A stretch of 64,000 nucleotides of DNA from CAYPHY01 sp964410625 (lineage in GTDB: Bacteria; Chloroflexota; Anaerolineae; Promineifilales; Promineifilaceae), in the NCBI GenBank assembly GCA_964410625.1, contig CAYPHY010000011.1, forward strand, positions 1 to 64,000, given 5' to 3'. The notes beneath the pieces were generated by a model that was not told the DNA's origin, searched no databases, and was given only the letters and a program-made list of their open reading frames with translations. The translations under genes were made by a program, and so were the position numbers. This document shows positions 54,161 through 63,375 of this stretch, piece after piece; positions within the stretch are counted from its first letter, which is position 1; each line of letters opens with the position of its first letter.

Positions 54161-55573
54161 CTATGGAAACTCAAAGATGAGCACCGCCCGGCCGCTCGGC
54201 ATACGCCGCGGAACCAACCGCCGCAGATGCTCCGGCCGCGCTCGTGGGTCGAGCAGGCCATTCCCAACAAAGGCAACCAGTTGGCTGATCTCCTCATCCG
54301 TCAGTTCGATGGGGGTCGCCAGGATGGGATCGAGCCGCGCCAATACAGGGTCAATCGGGCCAGTGGGGCCAGCAAGATCGGCCGCCAATCCCTGACTCTG
54401 TGGCGTATAGTTTGAGGCTGATTCAACCACGTCCAGGTGATGGCGGATGGCATCCTCCAAATTGGTAAACGCCCCGTTGTGCATGAAGGTCGGCTGCACG
54501 GCCACATTCCGCAACGGCGAAGTACGAAACTTATAGCGGTCCGCTTCATCGCCGCTGGCCTGCTCCAAACCGAAATCCTCATTCGCCCCTGCGCCATCGA
54601 AGCTGTTGTTGGTCAGCGATGGCGCAATCTGTGGCACGCCAATCACATGTTCCTGAAAATCGCTGAACATCTCATTCGACGCGCCACCAACGCTATGGCA
54701 GGCGACGCACCGCGCTTCGTCAAAAAAGAGCAACGCCCCGCGCTTCTCCTCCTCCGTCAGCGCATTGCGCTTCCCCCGCGCATAGCGATCAATCGGCGCA
54801 TTGGCAAAGGTCAGCGTGAACTCAAACTCGGCAATCGCCGCGCCAAACATCTCAAAGGTAATCGGCGCTCCCCGCCGCACTGCCGGATAGACTCGGCCGA
54901 ACATCCGCCGGTAAGCGGGAACGCTATTCAAACGATTGAGCACCTCGGCGCGAATCGCCTCGTTGTCCCCCTCAAAATGAAAACCCGTCACCTCAGTGCG
55001 CTCCGTCGGTGGGATAAACGCCTGTGCGGTGAGCAAATGGGGCAAGTATGAAAGCGAGTCCTCTTCTGGCAACGGAAACGACCACCCGCCGCTGTTGTCA
55101 AACGGGTCGCCAGACCCGGCGCGAAAACGAGAATTCCACATCAGCGTCGGGTAAAAGGTGCTGTTGATCACCATCGGCGAACGGCGCATATTGCGCGGGC
55201 CGCTACGGTTCGGGCCAACGATGCCGTTGTTGTCAATACCGATGGCGATGGATTGCGTATCCCCAAACCCGGCCGTCGGTGAATGGCAGCCAGCACAGGT
55301 GTTGTCATCGTTCAGCCCGGTGATGGTATCAAACCACAGCATCCGGCCGACCTCTGCCAACTCTCGATCCACTCGACGGCCGAGCCGCTGCTCCAACGTA
55401 GATCCGACACGACCCGTAAACCCTATCTGGCGCAGCACAGTCATCAAAGCGCGATCCAACTGCCTTTCTTCCTCCGGGGCCGCCCGCGCCCAATCGGCCG
55501 CCCAAAACACCGCCAGGATGGTCAGAACGGCCGCGCTGATCACCATTAACGAACGAAGCAGTTGCTTGGGCAT
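54161..55573 (-). CDS. di-haem cytochrome c peroxidase family protein
   Basis: 470 aa, exported (hydrophobic LMVISAAVLTILAVFWAADWARA at 9-31). Two c-haem sites: CAGCH at residues 93-97 and CVACH near 286-290. The CCP/MauG fold blocks between them (PTLMWNSRFRAGSGDPFDNSGGW, EALRCVACH-type region, YKFRTSPLRNVAVQPTFMHNGAFTNLEDAI) are conserved. It probably reduces peroxide outside the cytoplasmic membrane, or performs a MauG-like oxidation. ATG 55573 is the only good start. The electron donor is not encoded nearby. Confidence 0.88.
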   Translation of the reverse strand: MPKQLLRSLMVISAAVLTILAVFWAADWARAAPEEERQLDRALMTVLRQIGFTGRVGSTLEQRLGRRVDRELAEVGRMLWFDTITGLNDDNTCAGCHSPTAGFGDTQSIAIGIDNNGIVGPNRSGPRNMRRSPMVINSTFYPTLMWNSRFRAGSGDPFDNSGGWSFPLPEEDSLSYLPHLLTAQAFIPPTERTEVTGFHFEGDNEAIRAEVLNRLNSVPAYRRMFGRVYPAVRRGAPITFEMFGAAIAEFEFTLTFANAPIDRYARGKRNALTEEEKRGALLFFDEARCVACHSVGGASNEMFSDFQEHVIGVPQIAPSLTNNSFDGAGANEDFGLEQASGDEADRYKFRTSPLRNVAVQPTFMHNGAFTNLEDAIRHHLDVVESASNYTPQSQGLAADLAGPTGPIDPVLARLDPILATPIELTDEEISQLVAFVGNGLLDPRARPEHLRRLVPRRMPSGRAVLIFEFP

Positions 55574-55585
55574 GATAAGTCCCTC

Positions 55586-55677
55586 AGAATAGTAAGCAGT
55601 AATCGGTAATCAGTAATCAGATTGTATCCATCCAGGGTGATAGGCCACCGTTCACCGATTACCGATCACTGATTACT
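55586..55677. repeat. word hairpin, family A
   Basis: AGTAAGCAGTAATCGGTAATC and AGTAATCAGA face CACCGATTACCGATCACTG and ATTACTGG. Upstream of the peroxidase gene. Confidence 0.75.
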
Positions 55678-55718
55678 GGTGTGAGTGCCTTTGTGGTTAC
55701 TTTATGGTTAGATAATTC

Positions 55719-55756
55719 CGGCAGCAGAGCAGTGGCACGAGGCTGCTCTGCTGCCG
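55719..55756. terminator. perfect 14-bp hairpin downstream of the secreted unknown gene
   Basis: CGGCAGCAGAGCAG (55719-55732) pairs with CTGCTCTGCTGCCG (55743-55756) around TGGCACGAGG. It lies 41 bases after the minus-strand gene ending at 55798; only a poor T-run follows on that strand. Confidence 0.6.
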
Positions 55757-55797
55757 CAAGCCTAGATAGCAAAATCAGAGGCCGGGGAGCGCGTCAA

Positions 55798-56442
55798 TTA
55801 GAGCGGATCACAATTCCAGGGATCGCCTTGAGTACGCAGTCTCCGCCATGAACCGGGAACAATGTCGGGCGACTCGGTGACTCCATCATTCGTGGGGATT
55901 ATAAATGGATCAATCCCTAGATTGACTATCTCACCATTTCCATCCTGGAACTCGACCAGATTGAGATCGGCCGCCTCATAGGACCAAAGCCAAACAAAGC
56001 GGACAGTATAATCAACATCACCCCCTCTCATTCTCACATAATCGGTCCATTTGACATGAACAAAAGAACCGTCAAACCGGGCCGTGAGGTTGTTCCGGTA
56101 GGTGAATGTATAGGAAGTGCCAAAGTTATCACTGGCAGTTCCGGTCACCACATCCCGGATCAGAATTCTTTTTGTGCCATCCTGCCGTTCAAACACCGTA
56201 GCATGTTTCCGCCGGTTACTGCCAAAGTCGTCGGGGTTGATCGAGACCCCCTCCGGGATTTCGCCACAAAAATCACCACTCAACCCTGTCGGCGGCGGAA
56301 AGTTCCAGGGGATGGTCGCATTACGCAAACGCACGGCATGGCGTGAAGCCACACGATCAGGCGCGGCCGAAGCCACCAGCACAACACTCAACAACAGGAA
56401 CAGGGAGAACATCATTGCCCTCAAGAAACGAGATGTACGCAT
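55798..56442 (-). CDS. secreted protein of unknown function
   Basis: 214 aa from ATG 56442, preceded by GGAGGT (TGGAGGTAAAG); the in-frame ATG at 56466 is less well placed. Signal peptide FLRAMMFSLFLLLSVVLVASA, cleaved near residue 26. The mature part is beta-rich (TYTFTYRNNLTARFDGSFVHVKWTDYV) with two Cys (GDFCGEIP and WNCDPL) that could form a disulfide. No family recognised. It resembles the small exported proteins seen singly in Chloroflexota genomes; role unknown. Confidence 0.72.
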   Translation of the reverse strand: MRTSRFLRAMMFSLFLLLSVVLVASAAPDRVASRHAVRLRNATIPWNFPPPTGLSGDFCGEIPEGVSINPDDFGSNRRKHATVFERQDGTKRILIRDVVTGTASDNFGTSYTFTYRNNLTARFDGSFVHVKWTDYVRMRGGDVDYTVRFVWLWSYEAADLNLVEFQDGNGEIVNLGIDPFIIPTNDGVTESPDIVPGSWRRLRTQGDPWNCDPL

Positions 56443-56831
56443 CTTTACCTCCATTAAATGGCTCACCAGTAGTGATGAACCACAACAACTATTGGTCTGG
56501 CGTAGACCAGCACTAAAACCTCACACTTACCATTTCATCCAGCACGCTTACTTGAGGTTGGACAGTAGCCTAAGGGCGTAAACAGATCATAAACAAAGTT
56601 AAAAATACCCAGTGGAAAGGGATAGATTTGTCCCTCGCGCTATGGTATGATGGCATCGTCACGTTAACCGCCGGGCGTTGCCTACGAGGTAAACACCATC
56701 GTCTCTAACAATCGCATTAATCAGGCTGTCTCTGCCCCATCAGCTTCACAAGAGGTCATGTAGGCGTTTTGCCTTCTAAACAATTGGCAAGCTGATTCGA
56801 TTACCGTCTACCCTTTTCTCAGGAGGGTTCA
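56443..56831 (+). promoter_or_regulatory. upstream region of the giant signalling gene
   Basis: 389 bases between divergent genes. Contains the Shine-Dalgarno AGGAGGG at 56821-56827 (deciding ATG 56832) and TATGAT near 56646-56651 as a possible -10. No further gene or repeat recognised. Confidence 0.5.
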
Positions 56832-59800
56832 ATGGCAGGTCTGTCGCTCTCTCTATTAGGCCCATTCTCGGCCGCCCTTGATCACCAAGAGCTGAGCCAC
56901 TTCCGTACCCGGCTCGCTCAGGCGTTGCTGATCTACCTCGTCTGCCAGCCCGAACGCCATCGTCGCGAACAACTGATGGCCCTGCTTTGGCCCGACCTCT
57001 CGCAAACGGCCGCCCAGCAAAACCTGCGCCAAAATCTCTACTACCTGCGTAAGGCCATCCCAGAGGTAGCCGCAGGCAACGGCCACACCCTCATTCCCCT
57101 TCTCCTAACCGATTACCACACCATACAACTCAATCCGCAAGCGGCCGTGCAACTGGATGTGCGCCAATTCTCGACTCTGATTGAGGAAGGCTGGACGGAT
57201 CAACAACAACTCGCTCAGGCAGTCGCCCTCTATCGCGGCGACTTCCTGGCCGATTTCTATCTGCCAGACAGCAACCCCTTTGAGGAATGGGCGGTCGCCC
57301 GCCGCGAAAGCTACCGGCGGCAACTCCTGACGGCCCTGGAACGTCTGGCAACACACGCGCTAACAGCGGCCGACTATCCCGCCGCCGAAAGCTATGCCCG
57401 GCAACAACTGGCGATAGACCCGCTGCACGAAGCGGCCAACCGGCAACTAATCGAGATATTGGCCCGCAGCGGCCGTCGCAGCGCCGCCCTGGCCCACTAC
57501 GATGAGTACCAACGTTTGTTGAAAACCGAGTTGGGCGTGGAACCCGGTTCCGAGACATTGACCCTGCTGAAAGCGGTGCAGACGGGCGAACTCCACCCAA
57601 CCGAACCAACCAGCCAACGCCCCGGCCATATCCGTAGCTACCAACTACAAGAAGAGTTAGGTCGGGGCAGCTTCGGTGTGGTCTATCGCGCCTTCCAACC
57701 GGCCATTGGTCGCCATGTTGCCATTAAAGTCATCCCCGCCCAATTTGCCGATGACCCCACCTTCATCCGTCGCTTTGAAAGCGAAGCCCAATTTATCGCC
57801 CGGCTCGAACACCCACAGATCGTCCCCCTCTATGATTATTGGCGTGAACCGGGAAGCGCCTATCTAGTCATGCGTTATCTGCGCGGAGGAAACCTCAAAG
57901 CCGCGTTGCAAAAAGGGGCATGGTCGTTGGCACAAGTGGCGCAATTTCTCCAACAAGTGGCGGCCGCGCTCCATACCGCCCACCGCAACGGCATCGTCCA
58001 CCGCGACGTGAAACCGGCAAACATCCTCTTGGACGAAGCGGGCAACGCCTATCTCTCCGATTTTGGCATCGCCAAACTCTTTCAGGCGGAGGAAGCAACC
58101 GGGCGGACAGAAACGCTCACCGAAACCCCCGAATACCTCTCCCCGGAGCAAATCAACAACTACCCCACAACACCGCTCAGTGATCAATATAGCCTAGGTG
58201 TGGTTGTCTATGAGCTATTAAACGGCCGTCCTCCCTTCATCGCCGATTCCATCCGCCTGCTTCTGGAAAAGCACATTTACGAGCCGCTGCCATTGATTAG
58301 CCAGCAAAACCCGGATGTGCCGGCTGCCATTGATGAAGTGCTACAACGCGCCACCGCCAAAACGCCGGAAGCCCGCTTTCCCGACATAGCCGCATTCGCC
58401 GATGCCTTTGCCGCCGCCTTCCACACAACCCAGGATGAACCTCTACTCACCGACCATCCTGTCCCGCTATTGAATGTGACAAACCCTTACCAAGGACTGC
58501 TTCCCTTCACCGAAGCCGACGCCGCCCTCTTCTTCGGCCGCGACACCCTCATCCAACACCTCCTCCCCCGCCTCACCAGCGATGGGCAACATCTCCCTCC
58601 CCCTCACCCTGTCATCCCCCGCTTCCTCGCCATCATCGGGCCAAGCGGCAGCGGCAAATCTTCCCTGGTGAAAGCCGGTCTGGTTCCCGCCTTGCGTGGC
58701 GGGGCAATCCCTGGCTCGGAGAGCTGGTTCATTCTGGACATCATCCCCGGTTCCCATCCTTTTGAAGAACTGGAAACCGCCCTCTTGCGGATCGCCGTCA
58801 ACCCACCAACGACACTGCTCGAACAGCTACAGGCCGATCAGCGCGGTTTGCTCCGTACCGTGCGGCGCGTTTTACCTGCCGCCGAAAACAGCCAACTTTT
58901 GCTGATTATTGACCAGTTTGAGGAGCTTTTCACCCTTGTCACCGACCGGACAGTGACCGCCCGTTTCCTGGACGCGCTCTATACCGCCATCACCGACCCT
59001 CGCAGCCCACTACGAGTGATCATCACCCTCCGCGCCGACTTCTATGACCGGCCGCTGCTCTATCCGGGGATTAGCGAACTGTTGCAACACCATACTGAGA
59101 TAGTCATTCCGCTAACGGCCGACGAACTGGTGCAAGCCATTGAGCGACCCGCTTCCCTCGTCGGTGCCTACGTCGAGCCGGAACTCGTTGCCGCGCTGGT
59201 CGCCGACGTTAACCAGCAGCCCGGCGCGTTGCCCTTGCTGCAACATACCCTCAGCGAACTCTTCGAGCAGCGACAGGAGAACCGCTTGCTGCTCTCTACC
59301 TACCGCCAGCTCGGCGGCATCAGCGGTGCGCTCGCCCAACGCGCCGAAGCCGTCTTTGACCAACTCGACCAGGCAGGACAGGCGGCCGCCCGTAACCTTT
59401 TCCTCCGCCTAGTCACGCTCGGCGAAGGCGTCGAGGACACACGGCGGCGGGTGTTGCAGGCAGAGTTGCTGGCACTGGACGTAATAGGCGAGACTAGGAG
59501 ACTAAGAGACTGGGAGACTCCACAATCCACAATCCTCGAGCCGCAAGGAGAGAGGGAGCAAGGGAGCGAAGGAGCAGAGACGCGAGGGAAAACGGTTAAT
59601 GGTCAATGGTTAACGGTCAATGGTGAATGGGAAGGGTCTCCCAATCTCTCCGTCTCTCAGTCTCCCAGTCTCCCAATCTCTAATCTCCAATCCCCCACTT
59701 TCTCACTCTCCACTCCCCACTCCCCACTCTCCACTGTCCTCGACCTCTTCGGCCGCGCCCGTCTCCTCTCCTTCGACCGCGATCCCGTCACACGCGGGCC

Positions 59801-62660
59801 AACGGTAGAGATCGCCCATGAAGCGTTGTTGCGAGCCTGGCCGCGTTTGCGGCAGTGGATGGATGAAAGCCGTGCCGAACTACGCCTGGGGCGGCTACTA
59901 ACCCAGACGGCCGCCGAATGGGAAGCAGCCGGGCGAGATAACGGCTTCCTCCTGCGCGGTGCGCGGTTAAACCAATTAGCCCCCCTAATAACCGGACATA
60001 TCGCCCTAACCAATAATGAACGCCATTACCTGAAGGCCAGTTTAGCCGCGCGGGATGCACGACAGGCGGCCGAAGAAGCGCGACGCCAGGAAGAAATCGC
60101 CACCGCGCAACGGTTGGCGGAAACGGAACGCCAACGCGCGGCCGAACAAAGCCACGCCGCCCGCCGCTTACGCCAACGCGCCGCCCTTCTCGCCGCTGCG
60201 CTCGTCCTCGCCTCCATCCTCGCCCTCGCCGCNNNNNNNNNNNNNNNNNNNNNNNNNNNNNNNNNNNNNNNNNNNNNNNNNNNNNNNNNNNNNNNNNNNN
60301 NNNNNNNNNNNNNNNNNNNNNNNNNNNNNNNNCTCGCCGCTGCGCTCGTCCTCGCCTCCATCCTCGCCCTCGCCGCGCTGCTCTTCGGCCGCCAGGCGCA
60401 ACAAAACGCAGTAGCGGCCGACAGCCAGCGGGTCATTGCCCTGGCTGCGGAGGCGACGGCGGAGACAGAAGCTGATGTGCGGGCAACGGCCGAATCCAAC
60501 GCCCGCAGCCAGCAAGCCGAAGCAGAAAACCAGGCACGACTGGCCACCTCCCGCGAATTGAGCCAGGGCGCCATCAACTCATTGGAAAACGATCCTGAAC
60601 TGAGCATCCTCCTTGCCCTGCGTGCAGTTGAATTGGCAGAGACAAAGGAAAGCCAAGAAGCGCTTCATCAGGCGATTCAAGCATCACGTACCATCCTGGC
60701 TTTTAATACTGGGGCCGTTGCCACCGTTTACCAGCACGGACAGCGGAACTTCGCCATCACGCCAGACAGCACCCGGCTCGCTACCGCCAACAGCGATGAA
60801 ATCAACATTTGGGAAACGAATAGCGGAACCGCCCTATTGTCTATCCCCCTGGCAGAACCCACCGATACCCACTCTTATTTAGCCTTTAATGGAACAGGCG
60901 ACGAGCTTGCGTTCCTATCCAATCCAGTAGGCCGCGAAGCGCTTCTTCTCTATACGTGGGAATTTGGCGATCAGGTTAACAGTTTGACGCGCACCCTGCC
61001 TATCCAGCTTAATCAATGGTCAGGGATGGTGCTAAGCCCTGACTGGTCGCTGCTGGCCGTTGGTTATGAAAATGGAACCGTTGATCTGTGGGATACTAAC
61101 ACAAGCCAAAGGGTTTTAACCATTGACGACCACCAGGATTGGGCCTGGACAATGACGTTCAATGAGGATGGTAGCCGTCTGGCAACCGCCAGTCCCAACG
61201 GTCAAGTTTTCGTCTGGGATGTACCGGCTTCCCTTGCGGCCGGTTCCGCCGAAGCATTAGCCGCGCTGATGGTGGCGGCTGATGACGGCCGACCCGAAAC
61301 ACTCACCTTTGTTGATGACAATCTGCTGGCAGTTGGCACCCATGTTGGGGCCATACAACTTTGGGACACGAGAGACCCCGCTGCGCCACGCTTCTCGCAA
61401 CATGGCCACAACAACGTTGTCCACCACCTTTCCTTCAATAGCGAGCGCACACAATTAGCTTCAGCCAGCGAAGACGGGAATGTTAAAATTTGGAACATGG
61501 CGGATGGCGAACTGTTGCTAACGCTCGACGGCCCCTTATCCCCCATATTCCGGGCATACTTTAACCCTGCCGGCACACGTCTAACCACCATTGGCGATGG
61601 CGGCTCTGTTCGCGTTTGGAACGTGCAGCTCCAGCCATTAGGCGAGTTAACCTCCTACACCACTTCTCCGCTTACCTTAGATTTGAAATTACACCCAACC
61701 AGGCATCTATTGGCAACGGGAAGTGAAGTTGAGACGCCTTCGCTGTGGGATTCGTCCACCGGCCAATGGTTACGCACGTTCACTGGCCCTGAAGGCGGTT
61801 TCTTTCGCGTTGCTTATAGTCCAGATGGAACTCGCCTTGCCGGGGTCGGCCGCGCAAATCAGATTCGTGTCTGGGATATCAACAGTGGCGAGACAGTGTG
61901 GACAGCCGAGGGGCATGGGCCTGGGGTAGTAGCCAATGGACTGTTCACCGGCATAATGGATGTTGCCTATAGCCCCGACGGATCGCGCTTGGTAACGGCC
62001 GGGGCCGACGGCGTCGCCAAGGTGTGGGATGCTCAAACGGGCGCAGAGCTACTGTCCTTCACCAACCATACCGCCGGTCTGTTGAGTCTTGCCTATAGTC
62101 CTGACGGCCGCCTCGTTGCCACAACCAGTATCCGCGATGATGCAACTGTGCGCGTTTGGAGTCCAATAACTGGAGAGGAACACTTTGTCCTGCGCGGTCA
62201 CTCCGGTGATATATGGGGAATAGCTTTCACTCCCGATAGCACCCGCCTGGCTACTGGCGGTGATTTCGGCATGCTCAAACTGTGGGATATGACAACCGGG
62301 GAGGAACTCTACACATTGCCCAGGGTGCGTGACGCCGTTTTTGATATTGTCTTCACGCCTGATGGGGAGTATTTTGCCATTACGGAAGAGGCGCTGAGCG
62401 TCTGGCATACAGAAACCGGTGAGGAACACCTGACACTCTATCACAACCCTGTCTACTTCCTCGCCCTGAGCCGCGACGGCCGCCACCTCTACGTAGTTGA
62501 TATTCAAGACACAGTTCAGGTGTTTACCCTTCGCCTGGAAGATACCATCACCCTCGCCCATGAGCGTTTGACCCGCTGGTGGCGGCCGGAGGAGTGCGAG
62601 CAGTATCTACACACGGCCGAATGCCCACCTGCCCCGCCACAATTTGCAGCAAACGAGTAA
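56832..62660 (+). CDS. giant BTAD - Ser/Thr kinase - nSTAND NTPase - TM - WD40 signalling protein
   Basis: 1942 codons as assembled, probably 1894 in reality (see gap). Domains: SARP-type DNA-binding plus BTAD, 1-255 (RREQLMALLWPDLSQTAAQQ); Hanks kinase, about 268-530, with GRGSFGVVYRAF, Lys299, HRD 390-392 and DFG at 410; nSTAND1 NTPase from about 550, with Walker A GPSGSGKS (603-610) and Walker B LLLIIDQFEEL (Asp694); word-repeat insert 886-968; coiled region; one TM near 1117-1190 (split by the gap); about 11-12 WD40-like repeats, about 1294-1920. It could couple ligand or protein binding by the propeller to phosphorylation and transcription. The TM with an N-terminal DNA-binding domain would place DNA binding at the membrane. 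Function inferred only. Confidence 0.87.
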   Translation: MAGLSLSLLGPFSAALDHQELSHFRTRLAQALLIYLVCQPERHRREQLMALLWPDLSQTAAQQNLRQNLYYLRKAIPEVAAGNGHTLIPLLLTDYHTIQLNPQAAVQLDVRQFSTLIEEGWTDQQQLAQAVALYRGDFLADFYLPDSNPFEEWAVARRESYRRQLLTALERLATHALTAADYPAAESYARQQLAIDPLHEAANRQLIEILARSGRRSAALAHYDEYQRLLKTELGVEPGSETLTLLKAVQTGELHPTEPTSQRPGHIRSYQLQEELGRGSFGVVYRAFQPAIGRHVAIKVIPAQFADDPTFIRRFESEAQFIARLEHPQIVPLYDYWREPGSAYLVMRYLRGGNLKAALQKGAWSLAQVAQFLQQVAAALHTAHRNGIVHRDVKPANILLDEAGNAYLSDFGIAKLFQAEEATGRTETLTETPEYLSPEQINNYPTTPLSDQYSLGVVVYELLNGRPPFIADSIRLLLEKHIYEPLPLISQQNPDVPAAIDEVLQRATAKTPEARFPDIAAFADAFAAAFHTTQDEPLLTDHPVPLLNVTNPYQGLLPFTEADAALFFGRDTLIQHLLPRLTSDGQHLPPPHPVIPRFLAIIGPSGSGKSSLVKAGLVPALRGGAIPGSESWFILDIIPGSHPFEELETALLRIAVNPPTTLLEQLQADQRGLLRTVRRVLPAAENSQLLLIIDQFEELFTLVTDRTVTARFLDALYTAITDPRSPLRVIITLRADFYDRPLLYPGISELLQHHTEIVIPLTADELVQAIERPASLVGAYVEPELVAALVADVNQQPGALPLLQHTLSELFEQRQENRLLLSTYRQLGGISGALAQRAEAVFDQLDQAGQAAARNLFLRLVTLGEGVEDTRRRVLQAELLALDVIGETRRLRDWETPQSTILEPQGEREQGSEGAETRGKTVNGQWLTVNGEWEGSPNLSVSQSPSLPISNLQSPTFSLSTPHSPLSTVLDLFGRARLLSFDRDPVTRGPTVEIAHEALLRAWPRLRQWMDESRAELRLGRLLTQTAAEWEAAGRDNGFLLRGARLNQLAPLITGHIALTNNERHYLKASLAARDARQAAEEARRQEEIATAQRLAETERQRAAEQSHAARRLRQRAALLAAALVLASILALAXXXXXXXXXXXXXXXXXXXXXXXXXXXXXXXXXXLAAALVLASILALAALLFGRQAQQNAVAADSQRVIALAAEATAETEADVRATAESNARSQQAEAENQARLATSRELSQGAINSLENDPELSILLALRAVELAETKESQEALHQAIQASRTILAFNTGAVATVYQHGQRNFAITPDSTRLATANSDEINIWETNSGTALLSIPLAEPTDTHSYLAFNGTGDELAFLSNPVGREALLLYTWEFGDQVNSLTRTLPIQLNQWSGMVLSPDWSLLAVGYENGTVDLWDTNTSQRVLTIDDHQDWAWTMTFNEDGSRLATASPNGQVFVWDVPASLAAGSAEALAALMVAADDGRPETLTFVDDNLLAVGTHVGAIQLWDTRDPAAPRFSQHGHNNVVHHLSFNSERTQLASASEDGNVKIWNMADGELLLTLDGPLSPIFRAYFNPAGTRLTTIGDGGSVRVWNVQLQPLGELTSYTTSPLTLDLKLHPTRHLLATGSEVETPSLWDSSTGQWLRTFTGPEGGFFRVAYSPDGTRLAGVGRANQIRVWDINSGETVWTAEGHGPGVVANGLFTGIMDVAYSPDGSRLVTAGADGVAKVWDAQTGAELLSFTNHTAGLLSLAYSPDGRLVATTSIRDDATVRVWSPITGEEHFVLRGHSGDIWGIAFTPDSTRLATGGDFGMLKLWDMTTGEELYTLPRVRDAVFDIVFTPDGEYFAITEEALSVWHTETGEEHLTLYHNPVYFLALSRDGRHLYVVDIQDTVQVFTLRLEDTITLAHERLTRWWRPEECEQYLHTAECPPAPPQFAANE
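59487..59735 (+). repeat. composite word-repeat block inserted in frame in the giant gene
   Basis: About 249 bp holding family B words (AGACTAGGAGACTAAGAGAC and the complements CTCCCAATCTCTCCG), family I words (GGTTAATGGTCAATGG) and family E words (CACTCTCCACTCCCCACTCC). It encodes residues about 886-968, a Ser/Pro-rich and Arg-rich stretch absent from relatives as recalled, between the NTPase helical part and the VLDLFGRARLLSFDRDP segment. Length is a multiple of three. Confidence 0.8.
60189..60376. other. assembly gap (100 N) flanked by identical 44-bp sequence
   Basis: 60233-60332 are N. The 44 bases before (60189-60232) and after (60333-60376) are identical, encoding part of the TM helix (LAAALVLASILALA). 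The contigs therefore most likely overlap and the real gap is zero; collapsing removes 144 bp, 48 codons, and keeps the frame. Confidence 0.85.
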
Positions 62661-62760
62661 TTTATATCTCACGCTGTATCTAAGCCCTATATCCCGACAG
62701 TTGAGACGCTCCCTCATCTACTGGTACATTACTATAAGACCATAGATAAAGGAGAATCTC

Positions 62761-63204
62761 ATGCAAGTAAAAGATGTAATGACCCCCGACCCCACTTGTT
62801 GCACGGCCGACACCAACCTTGAAGACGTGGCACAGATGATGGTAGATTGCGACTGTGGCTCCATTCCGATAGTAGAAAGCGAAGATTCGTTACGGCCGGT
62901 TGGAACCGTCACCGACCGCGACATCGTTATCCGCACCATTGCCCAGGGGATGAACCCTCTAGAGATGACCGCCGCCGATATCATGTCCAGCCCTGTCATC
63001 ACCGTCACGCCCGATACCAGTATTGAAGAGGCGTCGCGGCTGATGGGCGACAACCAGGTGCGCCGTGTCGTCGTTGTGGATGAAAACGGCCAATGCTGTG
63101 GTATGGTCGCCCAGGCTGACCTGGCGTTGGATGCTTCCAGCCGGGTAACGGCCGAAGTCGTCGAGAAAGTATCCCAACCCGTCGGCGCGGCGATGTTGAG
63201 ATAA
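62761..63204 (+). CDS. tandem CBS-domain protein
   Basis: 147 aa made of two CBS domains (about 7-65 and 75-135): VKDVMTPDPTCCTADTNLEDVAQMMVDCDCGSIPIVE and ADIMSSPVITVTPDTSIEEASRLMGDNQVRRVVVVDENGQ. Such stand-alone Bateman modules bind adenosyl nucleotides and act as energy or redox sensors on unidentified partners. Several cysteines in the first CBS (TCC, CDCG) are unusual. AAAGGAG ends six bases before ATG 62761. It follows the giant gene by 100 bp and may be separately transcribed. Confidence 0.88.
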   Translation: MQVKDVMTPDPTCCTADTNLEDVAQMMVDCDCGSIPIVESEDSLRPVGTVTDRDIVIRTIAQGMNPLEMTAADIMSSPVITVTPDTSIEEASRLMGDNQVRRVVVVDENGQCCGMVAQADLALDASSRVTAEVVEKVSQPVGAAMLR

Positions 63205-63213
63205 TGCCCAATG

Positions 63214-63336
63214 CTAATTAGGACTTACGCATTTTGACACGAATGGCGCAAATTTGCGTACGAATTTCACGAATATAGAGGGCGAACTTCGTGTCATTCG
63301 TGTCGAAAAATGTGTCACTGCGTAAGTCCTACTAAT
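63214..63336. mobile_element. MITE-like element with 13-bp terminal inverted repeats and CTAAT duplication
   Basis: TAGGACTTACGCA (63219-63231) and TGCGTAAGTCCTA (63319-63331) are perfect terminal inverted repeats. The flanks 63214-63218 and 63332-63336 are both CTAAT, a likely 5-bp target duplication. The interior is family C words (GACACGAATGG ... CATTCGTGTC). 113 bp, no coding capacity. Confidence 0.72.
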
Positions 63337-63343
63337 GTCTAAT

Positions 63344-63372
63344 GTAGGGGCGGGTTTGAAACCCGCCCCTAC
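63344..63372. terminator. perfect palindromic hairpin between convergent genes
   Basis: GTAGGGGCGGGTTT, a single G, then AAACCCGCCCCTAC: 14-bp perfect stem between the CBS gene and the converging MFS gene. Plausible bidirectional terminator. Confidence 0.65.
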
Positions 63373-63375
63373 CTG

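Noticed and set aside
60233..60332. Tandem duplication of the TM helix in the giant protein
   Set aside because: The duplicated 44 bp flank an N-run, so overlapping contig ends are the simpler explanation.
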